DNA from: Paenibacillus caui
GTDB lineage: Bacteria; Bacillota; Bacilli; Paenibacillales; Paenibacillaceae
DNA length: 64,000 bases
Reading direction: 5' to 3'
Assembly (NCBI RefSeq): GCF_019904135.1
Contig: NZ_JAIOGQ010000015.1
Coordinates: forward strand, 1 to 64,000
Numbering within the stretch: the first letter of the stretch is position 1; each line of letters begins with the position of its first letter. This document shows positions 18,610-27,120 of the stretch, one piece after another. The notes beneath the pieces are model-generated. The model ran no database searches. It worked only from the letters and a program-made list of their open reading frames with translations, and was not told the DNA's origin. The translations under genes and the position numbers were made by a program.

Positions 18610-19857
18610 ATGAATCTGAAATTGCACTCGTCCCAATCGGCGGTCGACACCGCCTCCACCTCCATAACCCGCACGAAAAGAATCACTTTCGCCGTAATTT
18701 TGGGGATGCTGTCCGCGATCGGTCCTTTTTCGCTGGACATGTACTTGCCTGCGCTGCCGGGAATGGCCAATCTGTTTCATACCAGCGCATCTGCGGTGCA
18801 GCTTAGTCTTACGGCCTGTATGCTGGGTTTGGCGTTAGGCCAGATTTTTGCCGGTCCCTTAAGCGACATGAGGGGGAGAAGGGGGCCGTTGATCGCGGCT
18901 CTTTCGGTCTATGCCATAACTTCCTTATTATGCGCGTTAAGTCCGAACGTCGGGATCTTGGTTGCATTAAGATTGCTCCAGGGATTATCCGGCGCTGCCG
19001 GAATTGTGATATCGAGAGCGGTGGTCAGGGATTTGTTCTCGGGCTCCGAGATGACGCGTTTCTTTTCGCAGCTTATGCTGATTAACGGTGCGGCTCCCAT
19101 TATTGCTCCTGTACTGGGCGGCCAATTTCTCAGATTCGTCTCATGGAGGGGAGTATTCGTCTTCCTGTTTGTTCTCGGCCTTGCCCTCACGCTTGCCGTA
19201 GTCTGGGCGCTGCCTGAAACGCTGCCCAAGGATCGGAGGCAGAGCGGCGGTTTGAAAAAAACGCTGGACACATTCAAGAATTTCGGGTCCGATCGTCTGT
19301 TTATGGGGTACGTGCTCGCTTTGGGGCTCGTATCTGCAGGAATGTTCGGCTACATTTCCGGTTCATCCTTCGTCCTGCAAAATTTGTATCATGTCTCCGA
19401 ACAGGGATATAGTCTGATCTTCGCCATGAACGGTCTTGGCATCATTCTGGCTTCCCAGATTACGGGTCGCCTTGCTGCAAAGTTTGATATCGGCCGTCTG
19501 TTCCTGAACGGACTTGGCGTGGCCATGACAGGCGGAGCAGCGCTGCTGCTGTCGGTTCTTCTTGACGGCGGACTCGTCTTTATCGTGATTTCACTGTTCC
19601 TAGTTGTTTCCAGTGTCGGTATTGTAAGCACGACTGCGTCTTCTCTAGCCTTGCAAAATGCAGGCAAAGCGGCAGGAAGCGCCTCCGCGCTGCTCGGACT
19701 CCTTCAATTTGTGCTCGGAGCTGTCGCTTCTCCGCTTGTCGGCCTGGGAGGCAGCAATACGGCGCTGCCTATGGCCGTTACCATTTTCAGTGCGGAAATA
19801 CTGGCCGTTCTGATCTGTTTCATTCTAGTAAAAGGCCGCAGAAAAGCAACTGAATAA
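18610..19857 (+). CDS. Bcr/CflA-family MFS drug efflux transporter
   Basis: A 415-residue MFS protein with 12 predicted membrane helices. The N-terminal SAIGPFSLDMYLPALP is the Bcr/CflA signature of drug:proton antiporters, and GPLSDMRGRRGPL is the cytoplasmic loop 2-3 motif. Members export bicyclomycin, chloramphenicol, sulfonamides or small peptides; the substrate here is unknown. AAGGAG precedes the ATG. The AraC-type gene ends 57 bases upstream, so co-transcription is possible. Confidence 0.88.
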   Translation: MNLKLHSSQSAVDTASTSITRTKRITFAVILGMLSAIGPFSLDMYLPALPGMANLFHTSASAVQLSLTACMLGLALGQIFAGPLSDMRGRRGPLIAALSVYAITSLLCALSPNVGILVALRLLQGLSGAAGIVISRAVVRDLFSGSEMTRFFSQLMLINGAAPIIAPVLGGQFLRFVSWRGVFVFLFVLGLALTLAVVWALPETLPKDRRQSGGLKKTLDTFKNFGSDRLFMGYVLALGLVSAGMFGYISGSSFVLQNLYHVSEQGYSLIFAMNGLGIILASQITGRLAAKFDIGRLFLNGLGVAMTGGAALLLSVLLDGGLVFIVISLFLVVSSVGIVSTTASSLALQNAGKAAGSASALLGLLQFVLGAVASPLVGLGGSNTALPMAVTIFSAEILAVLICFILVKGRRKATE

Positions 19858-19889
19858 AATGCCGGCGCCTTTGGCGAAAGGGTCGGTTT

Positions 19890-20462
19890 CTATAACGCAT
19901 GAACCACCTTGATCCGCTGCCAGATTGCTTGCCAGTTCTTCGTGACAAGGCGTCTTTCGTAAATGCTCGCCCCTTGCGCACTTCCCAATTTCAAAAAGTA
20001 CGGTGATGGCCTAACGACCATATTCAGTACATCTTCAATCCCGCAGGGAGCCCTCAAAATTACGCGATGCCGGGCATCCAATTTCAGCCCCAATGCCGTA
20101 GCCGTTTCGGGGAATTTGGAAATCGCGTCCACCGCTGAGGAATAAGGCGGAATGTTATTGACGGTATGCATTCTGGCTTCATTTTTGACTGACCAGGGAA
20201 CGTCAGGCATTATGCTTCTCAGCTTTTCTTGCCATTTCTTCTCCGTTTCTTCCAGGACACTGCTTGGATCAAAATAGATCACATCGATATCGGGCAAAGG
20301 CGTTCTTTCGGTAAAGCCGTGCAGCATATCCCAAATTTTGGAGCGCACAAAACCGGCGCAAACCCACCAATCAGGCAGGTTAAGGGTAGCTGCGGTTTCC
20401 AATATATCCATCATCCATCCGTCTGCTTCAACAAGGTTGATAATGTCTTGTTCATCTTTCAT
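19890..20462 (-). CDS. Nucleotidyltransferase-like protein (NTP_transf_6/DUF925)
   Basis: A 190-residue protein of the family formerly DUF925, related to the nucleotidyltransferase superfamily. Recognisable features are WWVCAGFVRSKIWD near the N-terminus, PLPDIDVIYFDP with the paired acidic residues expected at the active site, and the C-terminal KNWQAIWQRIKV. The reaction is not known. Upstream GGAGG is present at slightly long spacing. Single-gene unit convergent with the Bcr/CflA gene. Confidence 0.8.
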   Translation of the reverse strand: MKDEQDIINLVEADGWMMDILETAATLNLPDWWVCAGFVRSKIWDMLHGFTERTPLPDIDVIYFDPSSVLEETEKKWQEKLRSIMPDVPWSVKNEARMHTVNNIPPYSSAVDAISKFPETATALGLKLDARHRVILRAPCGIEDVLNMVVRPSPYFLKLGSAQGASIYERRLVTKNWQAIWQRIKVVHAL

Positions 20463-20646
20463 GATCCAAGCGGTGCCTCCTCACGAACATATATTCCCAT
20501 TATAGCTTAGAATTTTGTCTTCAACCAGCTTGAAATTCAGAGTGCCGCCAAACCTTTGAAACGGGATGGTCTTTTATTTTATATTTAATAATTGTAAAAT
20601 TATAGGATGACCAATGGGTCCAGGCTATGAGAAAGGAACCTCTGCT

Positions 20647-22557
20647 ATGAATAAATTATCCATCAAACCGATTGCCGCGCTGCTCAGGACGCAGCCGGTC
20701 TTTTATGTATTTGTGCTGCTGCTGCTCAAGCTGCTGCTGCTGCGGTATTTTCTGTTCCGGGATATTATGTGGAGCAAAGTGTGGGCGGACGCTTTTGCGC
20801 TGTGGGTGATTCTTGGCCTGTTTGAACTGATTTCGCCTGCGGGATGGAAGAAATATGTGTACTGGCTGCTGAATTTGCTGATTTCGTTAATTCTGTTTGC
20901 GTCTACGCTATACTACACGCACTTTGGTTCTGTCCCGACCTACACGGCGCTTTTGCAGCTCCATCAGGTTATGCAGATCAAAGCCAGCGTCCAGTCTACG
21001 ATCCGGACCGAATTTTATATGTTTTTCATTGATTTGCCGATATTGGCGGCAGTCTGGCTGATCAGACGGAAGCAAAGAGTCCGTGCGGCAAGAAGAAACG
21101 TGGTCTGGAAAACGGCAATTTTGGTCACGGTTATTGTGTGCTTCTTCCTGTCGGAACGAAGCATTCAGGCTGGCAGCTCCATTGTGAACGAAATTGTGCA
21201 GGTGGAGCATCTCGGGTTTCTCGATTATCAGGTCGCTGCGGCGATTAAGACGAGCCGGGAGGAGGCGGCTATACGTAACGGAAACATTCAGGATACGATT
21301 AAAAAAATCAGGGCTCTGGAATCCACGTACACTTATCAAAGCAAAACTTCTGCTGCCGCAGCAAAGCCTGCCCATTTTGGCGCGGCAAAAGGCAAAAATC
21401 TGATCATCGTGCAGTTGGAGGCGTTCCAGAACTTCCCGATCAACCTGAAGGTGGACGGGCAGGAAGTGACGCCGAACCTGAACAAGCTGCTCGGCACCAG
21501 CTTCTATTTTCCTTATGTCTATCAGCAGATCGGACAGGGGAATACGTCGGATGCGGAGTTTATGTCCAACACATCCATCTATCCGACCGGAACAATAGCG
21601 ATGTCGACAGGGTTTGGTGACCGGGCGCTGCCGAGCCTGCCGAGGTTGCTTGAAAAATACGGCTATGAAGCGGACACCTTCCATGTGAACGATGTCGCCT
21701 TCTGGGATCGGATCAAGCTGTATCCCGCGCTGCACTTCAAGCGTTATTTCGACAAGCCTGATTATAAGAACGATCACTTTAATGACTTCGGCGCGTCGGA
21801 TGAGGAATTGTACAGGGTTGCGGTAAACAGGATGAAGGAGATTTCGGATGGCGGTCAAGCCTTTTACACCCAACTTGTTACCGTATCCAACCATTTTCCG
21901 TTCAAGGTGCCGGAGGATCGCAAACGGATTACGCTGCCGGATTCGCTGAAGAATACCCAGCTCGGCGACTATTTAACGGCTGTTAACTACACCGACTATG
22001 CGGTTGGGACATTGATCGACAGGCTTAAAGAGGCGGGGCTGTGGAACAATTCGGTGCTTGTGCTGTATGGCGATCACTTCGGCCTGCAGCCCGATGCCAA
22101 CGATCCGGATTGGGTCAAGTCCCAGCTCGGCATCAAATACGATTCGAGAGTATCGAGGTTCAATATTCCGCTGATCATCCATTTGCCGGGAGAGCAAAAA
22201 GGGCAGAGGATAGACCAGGTCGGCGGCCAGCTTGATATCATGCCGACAATCGCCAATCTGATGGGCATTTCCCTGAAGGGTGAGAACTTTACGGCCTTTG
22301 GCCACGATCTGCTGAATATCGACCACAATGTGTTCGGCATGCGGTATTACTTGCCGACCGGATCCTTTTTCAATGATGATATCCTGTTCGTATCGGGCAC
22401 CGGCTTCGATGACGGAACAGCCATTTCGCTGAAAACACTTGAACCGGTGCAGGATATCGCGCCTTATCGCAAAGATTACGATTACATCCTCAAGATGATG
22501 GGGTTATCGGATGAATATGTGAAGCTGTTGCCCAAGCGTGGGCCGGGCAGCGATTAA
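20647..22557 (+). CDS. LTA synthase family sulfatase-like membrane enzyme
   Basis: A 636-residue polytopic enzyme: about five N-terminal membrane helices (to about residue 190), then an extracellular sulfatase-fold domain. The predicted catalytic Thr is T300 in QGNTSDAEF, matching the numbering I recall for S. aureus LtaS Thr300. Other metal-site segments are VLYGDHFG and FHVNDVAFW. It should transfer glycerol phosphate from phosphatidylglycerol to lipoteichoic acid or a primer glycolipid. GAAAGGAACC lies before the ATG. A paralogue lies at 48529-50550. Confidence 0.9.
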   Translation: MNKLSIKPIAALLRTQPVFYVFVLLLLKLLLLRYFLFRDIMWSKVWADAFALWVILGLFELISPAGWKKYVYWLLNLLISLILFASTLYYTHFGSVPTYTALLQLHQVMQIKASVQSTIRTEFYMFFIDLPILAAVWLIRRKQRVRAARRNVVWKTAILVTVIVCFFLSERSIQAGSSIVNEIVQVEHLGFLDYQVAAAIKTSREEAAIRNGNIQDTIKKIRALESTYTYQSKTSAAAAKPAHFGAAKGKNLIIVQLEAFQNFPINLKVDGQEVTPNLNKLLGTSFYFPYVYQQIGQGNTSDAEFMSNTSIYPTGTIAMSTGFGDRALPSLPRLLEKYGYEADTFHVNDVAFWDRIKLYPALHFKRYFDKPDYKNDHFNDFGASDEELYRVAVNRMKEISDGGQAFYTQLVTVSNHFPFKVPEDRKRITLPDSLKNTQLGDYLTAVNYTDYAVGTLIDRLKEAGLWNNSVLVLYGDHFGLQPDANDPDWVKSQLGIKYDSRVSRFNIPLIIHLPGEQKGQRIDQVGGQLDIMPTIANLMGISLKGENFTAFGHDLLNIDHNVFGMRYYLPTGSFFNDDILFVSGTGFDDGTAISLKTLEPVQDIAPYRKDYDYILKMMGLSDEYVKLLPKRGPGSD

Positions 22558-22675
22558 GAAAATCCATCACGCCACAAGGACATGCGTATAGTGGAGAACG
22601 CCGCGCTTTGCGCTTTTGGGACCGGAACGTTCCGGGTCGTTTGCAAACCGTAAGATGAACGTGTCTTTCAAGGAG

Positions 22676-22727
22676 AACAAGGATTTCTTCCGCAATCAGC
22701 GAGAAAGAATCCTTGTTTCTTGTTTTC
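22676..22727 (+). terminator. Terminator after the LTA synthase gene
   Basis: Long stem AACAAGGATT(t)CTT / AAGAATCCTTGTT around a 14-base loop, followed by a T-rich tail. It lies in the gap between two convergent genes and could serve both, since the left arm is preceded by A-containing sequence. Confidence 0.75.
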
Positions 22728-22735
22728 CGGTTATT

Positions 22736-23662
22736 TTATGCTTCCTCTGAGGGTTGCTTGATCTTCTCAAAAGCCTGGGCAACGAACCGCTTGTGTCTTT
22801 TTCTCATTTTTTGCTCCGTTCGGGTGTCCAGACCCCACCCTGCCAGTTTGGAGGCCGGGCGCAATGCGGCGCACAAATCCCAGTAAGGAAGGGTCGAAAT
22901 ATCGATTTCGTTATGTTTTAGATAATGATCCGTAAAGCTGTGCATAGCCTCTAGCCCGAAAGCCCACAGCAGTTCCAGACGGACATTTGCCAAATCGGCA
23001 AGCGGGTCGCCGGTTTGGGCGTCCTCCCAGTCAATAACGGCTGCAATCCGGCCGTTTTTCCATAATACGTTCCCTGGCCAGAAGTCCCCATGCAGAAGAG
23101 CGGAGTTGTTATGCTGCGGCAGCGGCCAGACCTTCTCCAAAACATCGCGGATTTCACCTTCCTGAAGTGATTCATCCAGCGTTTCAGGTCGATTCCCGAT
23201 CCTCTTGCCATAATCGTCGTGCAGCCGGGGCAAAAAGGACAAATCTGCCCTTGAAATATCCAGCTTGTGGATGCAGGATAATTGCTCGGCAAGCTGAAAG
23301 ATATAAGAGGGGGAAGGGTCCTCGGGGAAATCTGTGCTACCTTCTACGTATTCGATGACGAGGTACGGTTTATCCCAATCAACCGAAGACTGCAGAGCAT
23401 AGTAGTAAGGCTTCGGTACGGCAAAACCTTGCGTGTGCAGCATATGCAGCAGTTCGTATTCATCTTTGGCCACTTTTGGATTCCGTTTGCGGTCAATTTC
23501 ACCGTATTCACGGACAATCTTTTTTTGAATCCTGTCGCCTTTTTGTTCAATTTCAACATACATGACGTTCGCTGAGACCCCGCCCGTAAGTTCTTTGGCA
23601 TATAGCAGCTTGTTTTGGGCATCCATCTGCAGGATCAATTGCTGGAGTGCGTCGTTAATCAT
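22736..23662 (-). CDS. Aminoglycoside phosphotransferase family (APH-like) kinase
   Basis: A 308-residue member of the APH/ChoK kinase fold. The catalytic loop LLHGDFWPGNVLW and the metal-binding AVIDWEDAQTGDP are intact, and LTGGVSANVM is the glycine-rich nucleotide loop. The family phosphorylates small molecules including aminoglycosides, macrolides, choline and sugars; the natural substrate here is unknown and resistance should not be assumed. GGAGA precedes the ATG. Confidence 0.82.
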   Translation of the reverse strand: MINDALQQLILQMDAQNKLLYAKELTGGVSANVMYVEIEQKGDRIQKKIVREYGEIDRKRNPKVAKDEYELLHMLHTQGFAVPKPYYYALQSSVDWDKPYLVIEYVEGSTDFPEDPSPSYIFQLAEQLSCIHKLDISRADLSFLPRLHDDYGKRIGNRPETLDESLQEGEIRDVLEKVWPLPQHNNSALLHGDFWPGNVLWKNGRIAAVIDWEDAQTGDPLADLANVRLELLWAFGLEAMHSFTDHYLKHNEIDISTLPYWDLCAALRPASKLAGWGLDTRTEQKMRKRHKRFVAQAFEKIKQPSEEA

Positions 23663-23778
23663 GATATTATGTCTCCTATCTTCAGGGGTTTCCTGGAAAA
23701 AGCAGGATAATTCTTGATTGAATTATTATTCGTATGGATGTATTATTATTTATATTTTATTAGAGGAGGTATTGCGCC

Positions 23779-24189
23779 CTGAATCTTTCCTATCGCACGG
23801 AGCTTCCCGCCAAGGATGAGTATTTTCATTTATACCAGAGTACGGGTTGGGACTCAAAGGGTTTTTGGACTAAAGACATTTTATACGAGGCCGTCAAAAA
23901 TAGCTGGTACATAGTCACTGTTTATGATAATGATAGACTAGTGGCTTCAGGGCGTATAGTGTCAGACGGGTATCTACAATGTTTTATTTGTGAAATGATT
24001 GTCCTGCCTGCTTATCAGCATAAAGGGATTGGCCGAGGGATTATGGACCGTCTTCTGAACCATTGCAAAACTCAAGGAATTCGGTGGGTTCAATTGGCGA
24101 GTGCCAAAGGCAAAAAGGGTTTCTATGAAAAATTCGGATTCCAAGCGAGAGATGCTGATGCTCCGGGTATGAACTTGGTTCTTAATTGA
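23779..24189 (+). CDS. GNAT acetyltransferase with a CTG start codon
   Basis: A 136-residue GNAT enzyme reading LNLSYRTELPAKDEYF at the start, with the acetyl-CoA loop MIVLPAYQHKGIGRGIM in the middle and FYEKFGFQARD near the end. The only start candidate that keeps the whole fold is CTG at 23779, eight bases after a perfect AGAGGAGGT; there is no in-frame ATG, GTG or TTG before 23941, and starting there would lose the first 54 residues. The TTG at 23772 is out of frame. The substrate is unknown. The amidase follows 21 bases downstream. Confidence 0.75.
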   Translation: MNLSYRTELPAKDEYFHLYQSTGWDSKGFWTKDILYEAVKNSWYIVTVYDNDRLVASGRIVSDGYLQCFICEMIVLPAYQHKGIGRGIMDRLLNHCKTQGIRWVQLASAKGKKGFYEKFGFQARDADAPGMNLVLN

Positions 24190-24210
24190 TAGGTAGAGGA
24201 GTCAGAAAGC

Positions 24211-25653
24211 ATGTATCTAAGTGACTGGATCGTAGAGTCGGACATTGAGTCCATGCAAAGGGCTATGGAAAAAGGAGAGGTATGCTCCGTTGATTTGGTG
24301 GAAGCCTATTTGCAGAGAATACATAAGTTCGATCCTCTTTTACATTCCGTTCTGGAAATGAATCCGGATGCGGCGCAAATCGCACGTTTCCTGGACGAAG
24401 AGCGGAAAGAAAAGGGCAAACGAGGTTTGCTGCACGGAATTCCTATTCTGCTCAAGGATAATATCGATACGAAAGACGCTATGCATACCAGCGCAGGGTC
24501 GCTAGCATTGGCAGGTACAGTTGCCCGGGAGGACTCCGCAGTGGCAGCGCGTCTTCGAGAAGCCGGAGCGGTGCTGCTCGGCAAGACCAATATGACGGAA
24601 TGGGCCAATTACATGTCGGGCTCAATGTGGGCCGGGTACAGCGCCAGAGGTGGGCTAACATTGAATCCTTACGGGCCAGGCGAGCTGTTTGTAGGCGGTT
24701 CGAGCTCAGGTTCTGCAGTCGCAGTCGCCGCCAATTTCGCAGCTGCCGCTGTCGGAACGGAAACCTCCGGCTCTATTATAAGTCCATCCTCTCAGAACAA
24801 TCTCGTAGGCATTAAGCCGACTATCGGACTTGTTAGCAGAACGGGGATTATCCCTATTACACGCAGCCAGGATACGGCAGGTCCCATCGCCAGGACTGTG
24901 GCCGATGCAGCTGCTCTGCTGGGCGCACTAGTCGGTACTGATCCGAAGGATGAGGCCACTTTGCTGGCAACAAATCGCATGAAACAGGACTACACGGCTT
25001 ATCTGGACAAGTCTTTCCTGAAGCGCTCCAGAATCGGGATACCGAGATATTATTACCGGAATTTGGACGAAGCCAGACTTTCCATAGTTGAACAGGCGAT
25101 CTCTGCGCTTCGTGATCATGGGGCCACAATTGTAGATCCTGTTTCGCTTTCCTGCGAACAGACCAAATGGGAATGGAACGTGCTGCGCTATGAGTTTAAA
25201 AAATACGTCAACGATTACTTGGGCAGCTTGAGTGAAGACGCACCTGTGCACAGCTTGGCGGAAGTGATCGATTTCAACAATAAGTATGCCGAAGCCGCTC
25301 TGAAATATGGGCAAAATTTGCTGATCTGGGCCGAACAAACGAGCGGGACTTTAACAGAGGAAGAGTATTTTGCCAGCCTGAAGCTTAATGAGTCGGCGCG
25401 CCGGGGAATCGACCAAGCGCTTGAGCAGCACGAACTGGACGCGCTGCTGTTCCTCGGCAACGAAGGAGGAGCCGACTTGGCGGCCAGAGCTGGCTATCCA
25501 AGCATTACGGTGCCCGGCGGTTATATAACCAAGGGCCCGCAAGGCATAACGTTCGTCGGAACCGCATTCAGCGAACCGACCCTGATCAAGCTTGCTTACG
25601 GATTTGAGCAGTTAACGAAGCATCGTTATGCGCCAAGGTTTAAAGCCCGTTGA
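24211..25653 (+). CDS. Amidase (amidase-signature family)
   Basis: A 480-residue amidase-signature hydrolase. The Ser-cisSer-Lys triad can be placed: Lys82 in LLKDNID, cis-Ser in GGSSSGSAVAVA (about 166) and nucleophile Ser188 in GTETSGSI. Full family length and no signal peptide, so cytoplasmic. Members cleave diverse amides; it lacks the gatB/gatC context of GatA, so a catabolic or detoxifying amidase is likelier. It follows the GNAT gene by 21 bases and probably shares its transcript. Confidence 0.88.
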   Translation: MYLSDWIVESDIESMQRAMEKGEVCSVDLVEAYLQRIHKFDPLLHSVLEMNPDAAQIARFLDEERKEKGKRGLLHGIPILLKDNIDTKDAMHTSAGSLALAGTVAREDSAVAARLREAGAVLLGKTNMTEWANYMSGSMWAGYSARGGLTLNPYGPGELFVGGSSSGSAVAVAANFAAAAVGTETSGSIISPSSQNNLVGIKPTIGLVSRTGIIPITRSQDTAGPIARTVADAAALLGALVGTDPKDEATLLATNRMKQDYTAYLDKSFLKRSRIGIPRYYYRNLDEARLSIVEQAISALRDHGATIVDPVSLSCEQTKWEWNVLRYEFKKYVNDYLGSLSEDAPVHSLAEVIDFNNKYAEAALKYGQNLLIWAEQTSGTLTEEEYFASLKLNESARRGIDQALEQHELDALLFLGNEGGADLAARAGYPSITVPGGYITKGPQGITFVGTAFSEPTLIKLAYGFEQLTKHRYAPRFKAR

Positions 25654-25662
25654 AAAAAACGC

Positions 25663-25699
25663 TTGACTAGCAACTCTAAATGTAACTATAATAGTTACA
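25663..25699 (+). promoter_or_regulatory. Promoter and operator of the Rrf2-type regulator gene
   Basis: TTGACT (25663-25668), an 18-base spacer and TATAAT (25687-25692) form a near-consensus sigma-A promoter. A perfect 19-base palindrome, TGTAACTAT-A-ATAGTTACA at 25681-25699, covers the -10 box. The same half-sites recur at 26176 ahead of the next gene. Autorepression by the encoded Rrf2 protein is the simplest reading. Confidence 0.8.
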
Positions 25700-25724
25700 T
25701 CAAACTCTTAAAGGGAGGGTCATC

Positions 25725-26156
25725 ATGAAGATCAGCAGTCGTTTTTCTGTGGCCGTCCATATTTTATCCCTGATTTCAATCGAGAACAATGAAGACAGGT
25801 GCACTTCGGAATGGATTGCCGGGAGCGTCAATACGAACCCGGTAGTCATCCGCAGAATTATGAGCATGCTGAAAAACGCGGGGTTTATCCAGGTTCGCCG
25901 CGGCACCGGCGGAGCATCGCTGATACGGCCCATTGACGAGATTACTCTGCTGGATATCTACCAGGCCGTAGATGTGGTGGATGAGGGCGAATTGTTCCAA
26001 ATCCACGAGAATCCGAATCCGGATTGCCCTGTTGGGGCGAACATTCAATTTGTGCTGGAGATTATTCTGATAGAGGCCCAGGAGGCGATGGAGTCGGTTT
26101 TGGCAAACGTTCGACTGAACCAGATCATTTCGGGTATAAAAGAAAGGATTCAATGA
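25725..26156 (+). CDS. Rrf2-family transcriptional regulator (YwnA-like)
   Basis: A 143-residue Rrf2 winged-helix protein. The recognition region reads SVNTNPVVIRRIMSMLKNAG followed by the wing GFIQVRRGTGGASL. There is a single Cys (NPDCPVG, about residue 104) instead of the three cysteines of [Fe-S] Rrf2 proteins, so it is unlikely to carry a cluster; a thiol or redox switch is possible. B. subtilis has ywnA next to ywnB, the same arrangement as here. A 19-base palindrome on its own promoter implies autoregulation. Confidence 0.88.
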   Translation: MKISSRFSVAVHILSLISIENNEDRCTSEWIAGSVNTNPVVIRRIMSMLKNAGFIQVRRGTGGASLIRPIDEITLLDIYQAVDVVDEGELFQIHENPNPDCPVGANIQFVLEIILIEAQEAMESVLANVRLNQIISGIKERIQ

Positions 26157-26175
26157 TCCTTTTTTTTAACCAATA

Positions 26176-26194
26176 TGTAACTAATACAGTTACA
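26176..26194 (+). promoter_or_regulatory. Second Rrf2 operator, upstream of the NAD(P)-binding protein
   Basis: TGTAACT-AATAC-AGTTACA keeps both 7-base half-sites and the 5-base spacing of the palindrome at 25681. It stands 42 bases before the start of the ywnB-like gene, so that gene has its own controlled promoter. Confidence 0.75.
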
Positions 26195-26235
26195 TCTTAT
26201 ATATATTTTAATATATCCTATTGGAGGCAGGAATT

Positions 26236-26877
26236 ATGAAAATTGGAGTTATTGGAGCAACCGGCAAAGCAGGCAGCCTGATTGTCAAAGAAGCGCTGAG
26301 CAGAGGGCATGAGGTTACGGCCATCGTTCGCGATGCGACAAAGGTGAAAGAGGATACGGTTTCCATTTTGGAGAAGGACATTTTTGATCTTACCGGCGAA
26401 GACGTCAGTGCTTTTGACGCAGTGGTCAACGCCTTTGGCGCTCCGCTGGGATCCGAGCATTTGCATGTGGAAGCGGGCCGCTCCCTGATTAAAGCATTCA
26501 AGAAGGCCCCGGATACCCGGTTACTCCTGGTTGGAGGCGCAGGCAGCCTTTACGTGAATGATGAGAAGACGGTGCGTGTTGTAGACAGCCCCGATTTCCC
26601 TCCCCAGTACAAGCAGACTGCATTAAATCAGGCCCAAAACCTGCAAGATTTGAAGCAAAGCGAGGGCATCAAATGGACGTTCATCAGCCCATCCGCTTTC
26701 TTCGACCCGGCAGGCAAACGCACTGGATCCTATGTGGCAGGTCAGGAAAATCTGCTCCTGAACTCCAAAGGCAACAGCTATGTAAGCTATGCGGATTACG
26801 CGATTGCCGTTGTCGATGAGATTGAGACCGGGAAGCACGTGAACCAGCGTTTTACGGTAGTTTCCGAAGCGGAGTAA
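26236..26877 (+). CDS. NAD(P)-binding Rossmann protein (YwnB-like)
   Basis: A 213-residue NAD(P)H-binding protein with the nucleotide motif GVIGATGKAGSLI at the N-terminus and VVNAFGAP in the second strand, of the SDR-related NmrA/BVR-like group. The length equals that of B. subtilis YwnB as I recall. The reaction is not known; members are often quinone or flavin reductases or sensors. The ATG at 26236 has GGAGG at good spacing. The upstream operator makes it a probable regulon member of the Rrf2 protein. Confidence 0.83.
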   Translation: MKIGVIGATGKAGSLIVKEALSRGHEVTAIVRDATKVKEDTVSILEKDIFDLTGEDVSAFDAVVNAFGAPLGSEHLHVEAGRSLIKAFKKAPDTRLLLVGGAGSLYVNDEKTVRVVDSPDFPPQYKQTALNQAQNLQDLKQSEGIKWTFISPSAFFDPAGKRTGSYVAGQENLLLNSKGNSYVSYADYAIAVVDEIETGKHVNQRFTVVSEAE

Positions 26878-26921
26878 GATGGTTTGCTCAGCCAGACATA
26901 TCGTAGAAAAAGATAGAGAAC

Positions 26922-26960
26922 AGTCCAGACGCATCCTATGCGGCCTGGGCTTTTCTTTTT
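26922..26960 (+). terminator. Terminator after the ywnB-like gene
   Basis: AGTCCAG/CTGGGCT outer stem and CGCAT/ATGCG inner stem with a CCT loop, followed by TTTTCTTTTT. Confidence 0.75.
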
Positions 26961-27120
26961 CACGAGCGACATCATGCATTCGCTGATCTCCCTTTTTAAA
27001 GCATCTGTCACTTTTGCTCGGATAAACTTCCCCGCGGATGATCCTACGTTAAACTGGGGATGCTTTTGATATGTCCGCATTTGGCGGAAATAGATCAAAG
27101 TATAGGAGAGAATATACGTT

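Noticed and set aside
22736-23662. An aminoglycoside resistance gene
   Set aside because: The APH fold covers many small-molecule kinases and nothing in sequence or context indicates antibiotic specificity.
23941-24189. An 82-residue protein starting at GTG 23941
   Set aside because: It begins in the middle of the GNAT fold, has no ribosome site, and the upstream codons keep the family pattern back to CTG 23779.
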